Shown here piece after piece: positions 11,822-23,147 of a stretch of 64,000 nucleotides of DNA. Under the pieces are notes generated by a model that had not been told where the DNA came from, did not search any database, and saw only the letters and a list, made by a program, of their open reading frames with translations. How positions within the stretch are numbered: position 1 is the first letter of the stretch; every line of letters starts with the position of its first letter. The stretch is from positions 73,834,416 to 73,898,415 of the forward strand of contig OX375878.1 in NCBI GenBank assembly GCA_947359465.1, in the 5' to 3' direction. Source of the DNA: Metellina segmentata (Eukaryota > Arthropoda > Arachnida > Araneae > Tetragnathidae). The translations under genes were made by a program, and so were the position numbers.

Positions 11822-12261
11822 CGAAACCTCCTTCAATATGTTCTCTTCAATATCCAATCGAGATCGAGAGTTCATTCGCTCTTCCCCACCTTCATTTGCA
11901 TCGTTATCTTGGGAGATTAAAGGATATGCAGATAAGGAGGCCCGTCTTTCGCATTTAGCTACTGATTGATGAGAAGGGATTTCGGTCTGATCTACTTCCA
12001 GAGCTCCTTCACTCCTTGCGTTAATCATCTTTGAACTAGTATGTCTCGCGAAAGTAAACAAACTGTTGAGACTCGAGACCAAAGGGTCCAGGACAGTTTC
12101 CTTGTTCAATGACACCGTGTCATCTACGTCTTTTAGCGTATCTTCGGTGAGAGTTTCAGCATTCGGGAAGGTGTCTTCACCATCGGCTTCTGTCAGATCA
12201 CTACGGAGAGTCATGGCTGGGACCAATTCTTTCGGAAATTGGTTTGAAATTGAGTAAAAAG
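11822..12261 (-). CDS. Probable internal coding exon, acidic Ser/Thr-rich segment
   Basis: The minus strand shows a pyrimidine-rich acceptor ending gctcgccag at 12262 and a strong donor TCG|GTGAGT at 11821. The 440 bp between them are open in one frame: two bases of a split codon, then 146 codons. The peptide is hydrophilic, acidic and probably disordered; it includes LTEADGEDTFPNAETLTEDT and, later, a CERRASLSAYPLISQDND stretch that looks like a phosphorylation-prone linker. An ATG at 12214 could be an initiator if this is a first exon, but the frame stays open upstream to the acceptor. No domain is recognised. It could belong to the same leftward gene as the exon near 34 kb, but phase (34 kb exon ends in phase 0, this one starts in phase 1) requires intervening exons that I did not find. 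Composition and splice sites are the only support. Confidence 0.5.
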
Positions 12262-12559
12262 CTGGCGAGCATAAAAGTTAAAAACAATCTCAATTTTTTT
12301 TAACTGCAGATAAATTATTCTTTTAGAAAACAGAAACGTTTGTTGGTTTTAAAATTTTCAAATCATCGATACAAACTCTAAGATTGGTTAAAACAGTTCC
12401 ACTGGAGCAGATCTCGTGAACCAGAAATAAAACAATGACTCAAAAGTATTTCTCCAATTTCGAAAAATGCTCTCTATTGAAACAATAACATTTGTTTGCG
12501 ACATAAAATTAGCCGAAAATCAATGTCACACGAAAGAATATCCGTTCAAATCACCTCAC

Positions 12560-13265
12560 GCTTAGTCACTAAAAGCAATCTTTGATCTCCTTCAATGGGT
12601 GACACAAAAACAAAATCAGGTAAAAGAGAATCCAAGCACAGTGGCAAGTCCAACACAGTAGCAATGTTCGGCAACTGAAAATTCCCTCGCCAATTACAAA
12701 TCAGTCCATAGCGGCCGGCGTGCCACCTTCAGCACACAGTGAACCATCTCACTTTGCAACAGTAAAAATGCCATCCGCATCCATCCAGCATGCAAACGGA
12801 ACTGGGGTCAGGCCAGTCGAATCCCGTGAAAACGAGTTAACCGAGTGAAGGCAGCGAAGGATCAGTGAAAGCAGCAACCAGCGGAAGTGAGTGAAGTTGG
12901 AAAACTTTGGCGGCCAATGTCGACGGTGAGCGGGGCAGTAGAGGTAGAGGTGGCGGGGACTCGTGAGGTCCCGAACTCCCCCCTTTTTGTTCCTTTTTTA
13001 TTTGTTGTGATTTTTTTCCCCTCGGCCGACAGCCTTGAAAAGGGGAAGCCCACATGGCTGTGATAGTAATCGTGTGGAGTTCAGTGAATTTCGGCTGGAT
13101 AGTTAATTAGCTTCCCCGACCCGGATGGTGAATGTGAGGTGGGATTTCGGGACTGTTATGTGGTGGCATTTTGACTCGCGAGTCATTGACAAATCATAAT
13201 GGTGCATACTGAGGTACATTGTCAATGCCGTATTCTCAACGGTCTGCGGCTAGAGCAGCAAATTT
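12560..13265. promoter_or_regulatory. GC- and CpG-enriched segment, candidate promoter region
   Basis: About 700 bp stand out from the AT-rich surroundings, with many CpG dinucleotides between 12700 and 13160 and purine-rich runs near 12900-12960. It lies just upstream (minus sense) of the exon at 11822-12261, so an alternative promoter or first exon is plausible. No TATA box or initiator was pinned down. Short open frames here on either strand overlap each other and look non-coding. Confidence 0.3.
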
Positions 13266-13730
13266 CAAGGGTGGTAAAAAGAGTGGATTTTTTACAGTGA
13301 AAAATAAATTATTTAAAATATTTTTATTAAAAATAAATTATTTCACTGCATTAAACAAATCAATTCATCGAGTCTATAAAAGCGGTGGTTAAAATTTATT
13401 TATAATTTTGTAGGCAAACGTGGCCAGAGTAAAGATTGAGATGAGGTTCTACAAGTCTGTAGGCAGACTTGAGACCTACCAGCTTAGAGTAAAAACAAAA
13501 ACAATCATAATCAAATTAATGATAATATTACTTTTATCGCAACTACAATCGCAAACTTATCTACATTTACAATGCATGTGCCCGAAACATAACACGTGCA
13601 TTGCATGTTTACCCTTCCCTGTAATGCTAAAAACCCATTTCTTGAATTTACTTATCATCAAGATAAAATGGCGGGTACACTTTTCATGTAAAACAGTGCA
13701 TTTTTACTTGAAAGTACAACGCGCAGACAT

Positions 13731-13855
13731 TTAAGGTCACGACAGATTTGACATCCACCAGCCCTCCCCCCCCCACAGCGGTCTTTTGTTGTATTGAGTT
13801 TCGTACACGCAACCCTTCTGTTGACAATCCGTGACTCTACCAATCAGACTACAGT
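13731..13855 (-). mobile_element. SINE family A, head half only
   Basis: Minus strand: TGATTGGTAGAGTCACGGAT, then a T-arm-like stretch, then the body segment ctgtggggggg and gtcaaatctgtcgtgacc. It lacks the 3' half. Confidence 0.75.
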
Positions 13856-13899
13856 GATCAAAAGAATTACTTGGAAAAAATTAGTAATAGTATAATTTT

Positions 13900-14215
13900 T
13901 AATTTACGTCGTACTAGAGCAACACAACGGGCTATTGACGACGGTCCGGGATCTACCCACTAAGGGAAAGATCCGAGGACAACACCACGCAATTTTGAAC
14001 CACGGTCAGATGACGAAGCAACACCTGAGCTGGCACCCTACTCTCCAAACTTCCACACCAACCCAACGTGAAGACTTTTGGCCACGACAGATTTAAGGTG
14101 CACCAGCCGCCTCTACACCATACGCTTACAAACATCCATGGACTGACTCGGATTCGTACCAGGAACTTTCCGATCTAGAGGTTAATACCTTAAACACCAG
14201 CCCGTTGGACGGCTA
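13900..14215 (-). mobile_element. SINE family A, essentially full length
   Basis: The best complete copy. The left end holds the 3' tail (ttacgtcgtactagagcaac), followed by gggctattgacgacggtccg, the central aattttgaaccacggtcaga block, ccaacccaacgtgaagac, gacagatttaaggtgcacca, and a tRNA-like head at 14130-14212. Confidence 0.88.
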
Positions 14216-16000
14216 AAAAAAATTTAAGCGTATAAATTTGGAATTTTTTTTAATTTTATGAAAAGGATGGAAAGATTAAAAAAGATGAAGTATTCAACAG
14301 AAGCTCATTTCGTCCAAAAAAGCCAAAACGCGCAGAAGCATTTATCCATCTGTACAAAACGGAATAAGATAATGGTACGTTTTTTTCACAGATATACCTA
14401 AGAATGAGAAGCCCTCGTTACATCAAGCACAGTTCAAGCAATAAGTTTCAATATCAAAAATTATTTTTCAAAAATATTTTGTCCTTTCGCCTCTACGGTT
14501 CACTGGTCTGTTGATTGCTATTCAATCGTAATGACGATACCTCTGAGTCATTCCGGATTCCCTGCAGATTCGTAATACATTCATTTCCATCTAACAACCG
14601 GATGACTCGGCCAGGTTATTTTTCGAAAATGCTTTCATAAATTCTGAGAAACAATTTGAAGGGAAACTTATTATTTCGAAATAATAGTACACGTTGAAGA
14701 CAACCACGGTTATGCTCTTAGTAAAGATGTTCGTATTTTTATTGTTGATAAAGCTTTTCTCAATCTCAAAGTGCCCTGGGTTATAAAACATTGTAAGTAT
14801 TAAAACTCAGTTTGCGAACTGTTTTTTCAATTTAAATTTTCAGAGGGTTGAAAATTTAATGAGTTTCCAGAAAGAAATATTGCGAATTTAAAGAGGTGTT
14901 AAAAAGATTGCTTAAGTTGACTGTTGGCATTGAATAAATTTGCAATTACAATTTCAAATAAACGTGTTTGGTTTTCGTAACATAGACTTCTTGAAAATTC
15001 TCTTATAATTACAAGTGAAGGGTATTCCCATTAGCATTGCTTAAAGTGAAAATACCTACTGGAATAAAAAAAAAACAATTAAGAGGAAATAATTTCAACC
15101 AAAGTTTTAATATACCAGATTGAAATACAATTCTCTTTAGTTAAAGGGTTACCAGGATTTTGAAATACTATCAATTATCAAATTTACCTAAGATAAAAGT
15201 AGGTTTTGACAAGGTACAAAGAATCAAAAACAAGAAACTAAGAACAATTTAGTTATGCAATAATTAGACCAAAAACTTCGAAAATTTACTAAATTTAGAA
15301 CTTTTGTACAATAAAACACTCATATTATCGTTATCACGTGAATACAAGAACGAGACCACTAAAAAAATGACGTATTCTAAGAACTACTTAAATTTGTAAC
15401 TAAGATGATACAAAGTTTAAAGCAAGCACTAGGTAACTTTTTTGACCGCTTTAGCTCTATCGCCTAGTAAAAGGCGTGGGAAAAATTAAACCCGAGAATT
15501 GGTAGAAAATAATTCTACTTTTAACCTCAAAAATAAAAAAACTTGAGTTACTTAATTCTTCCATTCAGGTGTCGACGCCATGCTATATACAATTTACTTC
15601 CAATCTTTTCAATTTTCAGTCAGTAATAATAAGTCAAATTGACGAATCGTTAATAATTTTATTTGATTTTTAAATACACAATTTTGTCTAGATTTATCAA
15701 AGATTTTAATACTGTTTGTATTTTTATTAAGATGTCATGCACACCATTTTCGTGTCTATGTTGTATTTAACCTTTACCGCAGTAATGGATAGTACAGTTG
15801 CTTTCCTCAAACCATGCAAAATGTGACAATGTATAAACGGTTTAAATATTGTGACCAACGATAAAATATGTTTTGCGAGCAACCTGCTATATTGTTCTGA
15901 CATTTTAAAATAATTTCCTGTGTATTATTTTATGTGATAGTTGATTTAGTTCAGAAACAATGAGGTTAACCACTGACGAGCAAATTTGACAAGGCAAGCA
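14216..16000. other. AT-rich DNA without recognised features
   Basis: Open frames are under 70 codons and overlap stops in all contexts. Nothing supported here. Confidence 0.5.
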
Positions 16001-16256
16001 GATAAAACTTTTTCTCAAAAAGGGGTTCTCGAAAACTTGGAAACAGATTGCTATCAACTTGAGGAGAAAAAAGATTTCGTTGATTTCTGCAGGGACGCCA
16101 GAGTGAGAAACGACTTGTCCTGCTAAAAGATAAAACTTTTTCTCAAAAAGGGGTTCTCGAAAAACCTCGAAACAGATTGCTAGCAACTTGAGAAGAAAAA
16201 AAGATTTCGTTGATTTCTGCGGGGACTCCAGAGTGAGAAACGACTTGTCCTGCCAA
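16001..16256. repeat. 128-bp tandem duplication
   Basis: gataaaactttttctcaaaa starts at 16001 and 16129; the two units match almost completely through cgacttgtcctgc. A minus-strand frame (15905-16354) passes through both but has no recognisable domain. Confidence 0.95.
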
Positions 16257-16864
16257 CGCTGTTGTGTCAACAAGGTAACCGAATGCCCAAAGCGAAACGA
16301 AAACCACAACACACAAAAAAGTACACTCCAAGCCGTCCCACGCGACATTTCCAACTGCGTGGGGGTTTATATTGGACGGTTTATTCGCAGGGGCGGGTCG
16401 AACAAAAACCTTTCGTTACTCAATCATGCAAAAATCGACACAAAGCCCACACGCCACAGACCGCTGGCGCATCTGTTGTGAGTGTGCACCGAACGCGGGG
16501 AAGTTGGGGTTCAGCTCGAAATGCGCAAGTTGAGCACTTTTTTCCGAGACAAAAACACTCTGGATGGGGTTTCATTGAAAAATAATAGAACTAGGGGTAT
16601 CGAGAGGACTCGAATGGCAACTGGCGTTGTGACAATGACACCAGATGTCGTTTTCTCCGGTTACTCGCTCTTGTGGTGTGACGCTTTTTTATGTATTGCA
16701 TGTCGAAACAGAGCACCGGATAATTGTGTATTGTTCCCGTAAAAGTAAACAGTTTGTTCCTTTAATCGTGTTGAAGGGAAACCGAGATAAGAAATCCAAA
16801 CGTCAGATAAGAAAAAAGAAGGCGTAAAGGCATCCACATTCCAATTTAGAATGAATGATAAGCG
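16257..16864. other. GC-richer stretch without a recognised gene
   Basis: Several overlapping plus-strand frames (16188-16585) are open, but none has a domain or good splice borders. May be a decayed repeat. Confidence 0.35.
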
Positions 16865-16946
16865 GAACTTTCTCTTCTGGATTGATCCCGGGCCATCGTC
16901 AATAGACTGTTGTGTTGCTTCAGTGCTAGGCAAATTCAACTACCTA
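16865..16946 (+). mobile_element. SINE family A, 3' fragment
   Basis: Matches only the last 80 bp: gattgatcccgggccatcgt, gttgtgttgcttcagtgcta and the caactaccta tail. It lies 25 bp left of a second plus-sense copy. Confidence 0.7.
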
Positions 16947-16967
16947 AGCGTATCTGTTCCTGTTGCG

Positions 16968-17147
16968 TGTTAGCGTGGTGTGGATGTTTGGAGAGTGGGG
17001 TGCTCTGATGTTGCCTCGTCATCTGACCGAGGTTCAAAATTACGTGGTGTTGCCCTCAGATCTTTCCTTTCGAGATTGATGCCGGACCGTCATAAATAGC
17101 CAGTCGTTTTGCGCCAGTGCGACGTTAGCTAACTACCTACCTGTTGC
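16968..17147 (+). mobile_element. SINE family A, 5'-truncated
   Basis: Contains gtttggagagtggggtgctc, gcctcgtcatctgaccgagg, ttcaaaattacgtggtgttg and the tail gctaactacctacctg. No tRNA-like head. Confidence 0.85.
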
Positions 17148-17175
17148 ATGCTTTAGCTCTTCCTCGGCAAGATTG

Positions 17176-17392
17176 ATTGGGTTTTAAAAGCTCAAAGGGC
17201 AATATTTGTCCAATCCTCCTAACACAGAACAGCGTCAAGTGGACAAACGCACAAAAGGAAAGGTTTAGTGACACGGAAGTGAGAAATTACCGAGGGTAAG
17301 ATACAGGAATCAACCTACGCTGCCTATAACTAGCTGGATGCTAGCGTGGTGGGCATAACAACTGAGACACAGCAGAGGGTAAGGAATTCATT
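17176..17392 (-). mobile_element. SINE family B, diverged full-length copy
   Basis: Tail-side ttgggttttaaaagctcaaa at the left, central gtggacaaacgcacaaaagg, and a tRNA-like head at the right (minus: agttgttatgcccaccacgc with a degraded TTGATTCCTG B box). Confidence 0.75.
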
Positions 17393-17396
17393 AAAG

Positions 17397-17640
17397 TCGG
17401 ATTGAAGCAACACAACGGGATATTGGCGACGGTCCTGGATCAATTCCGAAGGGTTCCGATCAATTCGAAGATACGAGGTACTTTCGTACTTTTGAAGCAC
17501 GGTCAGATGACGAGATCAACACCTGAGCCGCTCCAACCTTCCACGCCACTCCAACGTGAGGACATTTGAAGCCACGACAGATTTAACATGCATCAGTTCC
17601 CGTATTGAACTACAGCGGCAAATAATTGACTCGTAACTAT
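17397..17640 (-). mobile_element. SINE family A, diverged
   Basis: Contains gaagcaacacaacgggatat, cacggtcagatgacgagatc, ccaacgtgaggac and gccacgacagatttaacatg, in the order of the family. It abuts the family B copy to its left. Confidence 0.82.
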
Positions 17641-18987
17641 TCATAAGGTAGAGGTGATTTGGGTTTCAGTCAACCGTATGGATTCCACACCTTATTGATA
17701 CTACGATGTGATGCCCATGCAGACTGCAAGATTATTTCACTGTCAGTACCAACAAACTCCTACGATATGATAGCAAGGAATTTATCTCATTCATAAAGTT
17801 TTTTCATCTACGTGCACCGACTGTTTAAGTTACTTTCCACGACCATTTTCTTAGACACGGTAAAAAGATAAAGAAGCACTTGTCCCCGTCGCCCTACCTA
17901 AAAATTAACAGAAAGGGATTAACAAACATCAGAGATGCCTTGAAGGCTCCCTATCACAAGGTCAACGCCAAGAGACAAGTTGAATCGTCCCGAAGAAGAA
18001 AAAAAGTGGGGGAAAGCAATAGCCATTGAAGCTAACACAATTCTTTTTCTTTGCACATTGCTCGGAATAACATAACCATTAGTGTTAAGTATTCAGACTT
18101 TCACTTTCTTCGTGTGTAAAGAACGGTTCAACGATCACAATGGGCGAGGATTTTCGATCTTTGTCGATATTACGTGACGTTCTTCACACAGGTGTTCTTC
18201 ATTCATCACCCACCCCAACCTCTCAGACGACCTTTCGGCTGACCCGATGGGACCAGTTTCGGCAGAGAAGCCACGATGCGGGCAATTAGATGTTGCGCCA
18301 TTAAATATTGCGGCAATTAGACAAGTTAGAATTCGGCGGTTGAAAAGGAGACACAAGGCGTGTTGAATGCTTTACTCTAGTTTTTTTTTTAATCTTTTCG
18401 TTTAAGCGATTGTAAGTTGAACTTAAAGTTGGCGAACAGAAATTTTTGGAAGTTTTCTCATCATAATAGGGAAGCAAAATGGTGCTACGGATGTACGAAG
18501 CTCCGATTACGACTTAAAGGAAAAATAAAATTCGAATTGTTTGATTTCAAAATGAATGAATTTCTCTAAATTGTTTTCTAATACAAAAGTACCACAGCTT
18601 TAATTTATGAAAAATATGCACACACACATTCTCTTCGCTTAGAAAATCTGTCGAAATCACCCTAAATATGTTTGTTGTGTGTAAAATGTTTGACATAAGA
18701 AAGCAATATAATTATAAAAATTAATTATTAATTGGTGACCAAAATACATGTTGATCGACAATGTCGAATAAATGAAGAGAAAAATAATAAAAAAATAAAC
18801 GTGTTTTCGAAGTAATATTTTGATTACTTTGTTTATTTCTGCATTGGAAGATTTAACATAACTTTAAACTTTCAGCTTCATCACAGATTATTGTCCTTAA
18901 ACCAGCAAGTCATTTAAAACTTTTCGTATAATCTCTCAAACATGATCCACTAGTTTTTCAAAAACAAAAACCACCAACATTTTAGTT
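17641..18987. other. Unassigned DNA
   Basis: A GC-richer patch at 18120-18350 has a 73-codon minus frame with no recognisable content. Otherwise AT-rich. Confidence 0.4.
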
Positions 18988-19192
18988 AATTGGTTGGGTT
19001 TCATAGCACAAGTGCCATATTTGGTGAAGCTGCGCCAAAACACGTCAAGAAAATAGACACCCCCCCCCACTCTAGGAAAGATTTACTCACACAGAAGAGA
19101 AATACACTCAAGGAGGAATCGAACTCGATCCGCCTGCAACTTGCAGGTTGCTAGCGAAGTGGGCAAACCCACTGAGCAACCCCGACCCCCGT
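18988..19192 (-). mobile_element. SINE family B, near full length
   Basis: Left: ttggttgggtttcatagcac and gccatatttggtgaagctgc. Right, on the minus strand: GGTTGCTCAGTGGGT (A box) and GAGTTCGATTCCTCC (B box). An unusual C10 run lies at about 19060. Confidence 0.88.
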
Positions 19193-22100
19193 AGCTTATT
19201 GGAAGAGAAATCATAACCACACATACGTAGTCGATAGATAAATCAATAAATAATAGCGACTTCTTAGGAATTGCAAACATTTGGAATGCTATTACAATTT
19301 GTCATCGGGATGTTTTGTCAAAATTATACTTTAAAATAGCTTGGCACTCCTCAACTGTGAGCTATTATAAACATAATAAAACTCTTCTAATACTGGCTAA
19401 GCAACTATGCTTCAATTAAAGTTGCGCATACCGAAAAAATCACTTCACTATTTTAAAACATTCACTTTTTTCAACACAGCATATAGCAGTGCACGAATAG
19501 ATCTTTGGAAACAAAATCTTATTATTTTCTCCCCCGTGGCTATGGAAGTTTCTCAATCATATAAAAATTACCATAACTCTCCGCTTCAAACGCTAATACG
19601 CAGAGGCCTCTCTCACGGAATTCAAATTAGAATTCGACCAGCAGATGGCACACTGCAATCTAGTTGTCATACATCCCCCTGTTGTCACAGATTGTCACCG
19701 TTGACTCGCGTCAGTGCTGCATTATTCAGGAATGATGACTGTTTATTACCCTATTATTGAGCTAATTAGTGGTTGGCTTTGATAAGATGGAAGCCTAACG
19801 CCTCTACATTAATTATCGCCACATTATCTAATGGGTCCGGCACGCCAGTTTGCAAGCCAGTTGCTTCGCTGGGATGGCTTAAGGAGAAGTGATATAGTAA
19901 TTATAAGCTTCAGGACACAAATTGTGCAAAAGTGTAATAAATCTACAGAATTGGATCACAGGGAAACTCGGCTAATACGGGAGGCTGGGAATTGTTGGAA
20001 ATGCTTGCTCAAACTGCTATTTGCATTGAAAAATAGATTTACATGAAAAAGTTTTGAACTTTAGTTATTACAATATTTCATCATTTTAGACTCTTCAAAA
20101 AATTATTATGTTGTCATGCTGTTGCTTATCATATCTTATTGAAACACACTATGACATCCTAATTCTAGAACTAGGTAACTCAATTTTTGATTCTTGAGAT
20201 ACAGGCAAGAACAATTTGCCACAAATCCCAGTTTCATACATACATACACATTTCATTAGGCGATAAAGTTCTATTGATCAGTGTTACCTAGGGCTTGCAT
20301 TAAATTTTCTATTAGATCTCAACTTTACTAAGTTAAGTGAAACTCAAAACATATAGACCATTTTTCGAATTAACGAGTTCTTGCATTTATATGCCGATGT
20401 GAAAATTTGCTAATCAATTATTGCTCCTCCCACTTAAATTTTTTTGTGGAGATGAATGCTTTCATAGAACTTGATGATATTTAATTTATCATTACCTTCA
20501 CGAGAAATACGTGCCTATTTTTCATATAATGTTTGAGTTAAAAATTTGTTGACATCCAGTTTCAGTCGCATCTTCTACGAACGAAGAGGACGTGACTTGT
20601 ATTTGCAATACCGTCCTTTATTCGGGGATTCAAAACACATTTTTAAAATTTCAACGAGCATAAATCAAAACGTTGAAAAATTCCAATTTCTGTATGACAA
20701 CTTTTATAAAATTTTCAAAATAATTTACTGGAATGACGAACTTTGAATCTGTTAGGCTAGTCGTATTTTAGAGAATGTTTTTTAGAATTTTAATAAAAAA
20801 CCTTTTTTAAACATAAAATAAAACATTCAGACTTCAAAAAGTCAAACTTAAAATGAATGATCGTAAGCGGCAAAACAGGCTAAATATATATTTTTAACTC
20901 ACAAATATCCGGTTCATGGTAGCTATGGAGGAATATGCTTTGAATCTGCATGATTCCGGTTCTAAGGTTGTCGGTCATTGCCTTCCTTCTTTCAAGAAAG
21001 GACCAAATATTTTCATTTCGAGAAAAAATAGGCCCGACTACAAAATTGCTCTAAAGCTACAAAAAATTGAAATATTTTCAATTGACTCTTCCCATTTTTA
21101 TTTTATTTTCATATTTTTCCCAAAAGAGAAATGGAAAGCTTGCACTGTTTTGATAAGGACATACTCTTTTGCTTTTCTAAGTACACTTACCAATGCGCAC
21201 TAGGTAAGTAAACTAGTTTAAATACTCTTCACGAAGCAACTTACCTTCAATTTTACAAGAATCTATTTTTTATTTTCGTTATTTAACGTGGTAGAGGCTA
21301 TTGGGGCAGTAGTTTGGTTAGTGATGATGAAAAACGACCTTTTTACATTCAGAATTGTAGGTTAGATTTCAGCAGGCATGTTATTATCATAAAACGAAAT
21401 GCAAAGAGCAAAACGCAATATCAACTTAAATATTTTTTACAATACAGAAAGTTAAAAACGCAAATATATGCTGTAATAAATTAATATCATTTGAAATTAA
21501 TTAACCGGACCCGTATTTATTGCTCATTTTAGCCATTTTTTTAGAAAGGAATTTTATCTACGGTTAGACTTACTATTTAGCCGTTGATAGGCTAATCTTC
21601 AATTTACCATCTTTCACCAAATAAGATGCACGAATTTTTGCTTACTGTGTTCATTTGTTAAATTGAGTATTGCATTGAGTTTTCTCAAAATTCTTTATTT
21701 GACGCCTGTCGTATTACGAGAGTTAAAAATTAATGTTTTAATCCATTTATTTTTCGCTGCTTACAACCTCAAAAGTAGCCGTCCGTAAATTGGCATCTTG
21801 AAAAAAAAATATATGTTGGCGCTGCCGCTAGAGGTTGTAGTTTACTCAACCTATTTGGCAATCGGCACTTATTTTAGAATTCAAATTTCTATTTTATTCA
21901 TGAAATAGCACGAAACCAAGGCCTTCAAGCGCTATTTATTGACTCAATCAATTTTGTAGGAATCATATTTTCTCCGAGGTTAGTATAAGTTCAACAGCCT
22001 TAAACTAAGTTAACATATACAGCACCTAAGTGATTAATTAAGCTCTATTAGTCCGTGAGAGTTTTGAATAATTTTTCTCGTGCGCAAGGTGATGAGTTAT

Positions 22101-22737
22101 TAATTACGGGTAGTATTTGCATTTTACTTAAACTATTTACCCACTTAAGACCTTACAGTGCGCATTCGTAATACTTTTGTAAAATAAATTATGATCTTGG
22201 TACTTTCTGGGGCAGTGGAGTGCAAGATACCCTAAATTGCTTCTGCTTGATATACAAATACTCTAGGTACACTAAGACTGTAACGATATAAATATTTATT
22301 CACGTGATATTCTATTGTCAAGAAATGCTTTGCATGAGCGATGCATCCAACTCCTTAAAAAAGTTTGTTACGTGTAAAATACGTCTGCACTCCTAAAGTT
22401 AATAAAACAAAAGGTGGCTTGTGTGCTGGGACACAGTCGAAATCATTTACGGTGCGAATTCGTTTTATATTTTTGAGGAAGGCTAATATGTAAATAAATG
22501 AAGTCTTGATAGTTATAATTTTTTATTTTTTAAGGTCGATGATTCAGCTCGGTTTTTTACGCTCTCTACACTAACTGCAACGTTCGGCATAGGTCAATTT
22601 AGGCTTTTCTGATTCCTTCTGAATCACGTTCACATTTTTGTCCAGATTTCAATTGCAAATTTTTCGACCTAATGAAAATGTGATTCAACGCAGCATATTT
22701 ATCGGCTTATAACTAAAAGTTTTATTTAAAAAGTTAT
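19193..22737. other. AT-rich DNA without recognised features
   Basis: A plus frame at 19407-19760 (117 codons) has no domain or splice borders. A short stretch at 20565-20660 follows a plausible acceptor (catccagtttcag) but cannot be tied to a gene. Confidence 0.45.
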
Positions 22738-22792
22738 TTAACATCGATGTATTGGAGTCGATGTTTTTGTAACGTCAATGTTTTATTTTTAA
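22738..22792. repeat. Fragment related to the neighbouring hAT MITE
   Basis: It carries acatcgatgtattggagtcg, nearly identical to 22962-22983 inside the MITE, plus a cgtcaatgtttta match to its left arm. It lies 115 bp to the left; likely a broken second copy. Confidence 0.55.
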
Positions 22793-22906
22793 ATGAAAAA
22801 GTACCGTTATAAAAATTTAAAAAATAACCAAGTAGCACAATTTTCATAATCAGCAAATTGAACATACTTTTAGACCAAAGTGGCCAAGGGAGAAGGGTCT
22901 GAAAAG

Positions 22907-23147
22907 TAGGGATGGGACATCGATGTCAATGTTTTCAAAACATTGATGTTTTATAAAAAAACATCGATGTATTGGAGCCGACGTCGCATCACTAGTTGCT
23001 AAACCAGTTTTAAGAAATGGGGGGAAAAAGTGTAAATGCACTGAATTTTAAAAACATCGATGTTTTTGGGGCGATGTATTATCAACATCGATGTTTTAAT
23101 TTTGAACATCGATGTTTTAATTTTGAACATAGATGTTCGCATCCCTA
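22907..23147. mobile_element. hAT-type MITE with internal ACATCGATGT repeats
   Basis: The ends read TAGGGATGGGACATCGATGT on the left and, on the opposite strand, TAGGGATGCGAACATCTATG on the right, a hAT-like terminal inverted repeat. Flanking 8-mers CTGAAAAG and CTCAAAAC match at 6 of 8 positions, a decayed hAT target duplication. The 241-bp interior is non-coding and contains several copies of an ACATCGATGT palindrome in a 20-22 bp tandem context (23050-23130). Confidence 0.75.

Noticed and set aside
15905..16354. 149-codon minus-strand frame
   Set aside because: Length comes from the tandem duplication; no domain, no splice support.
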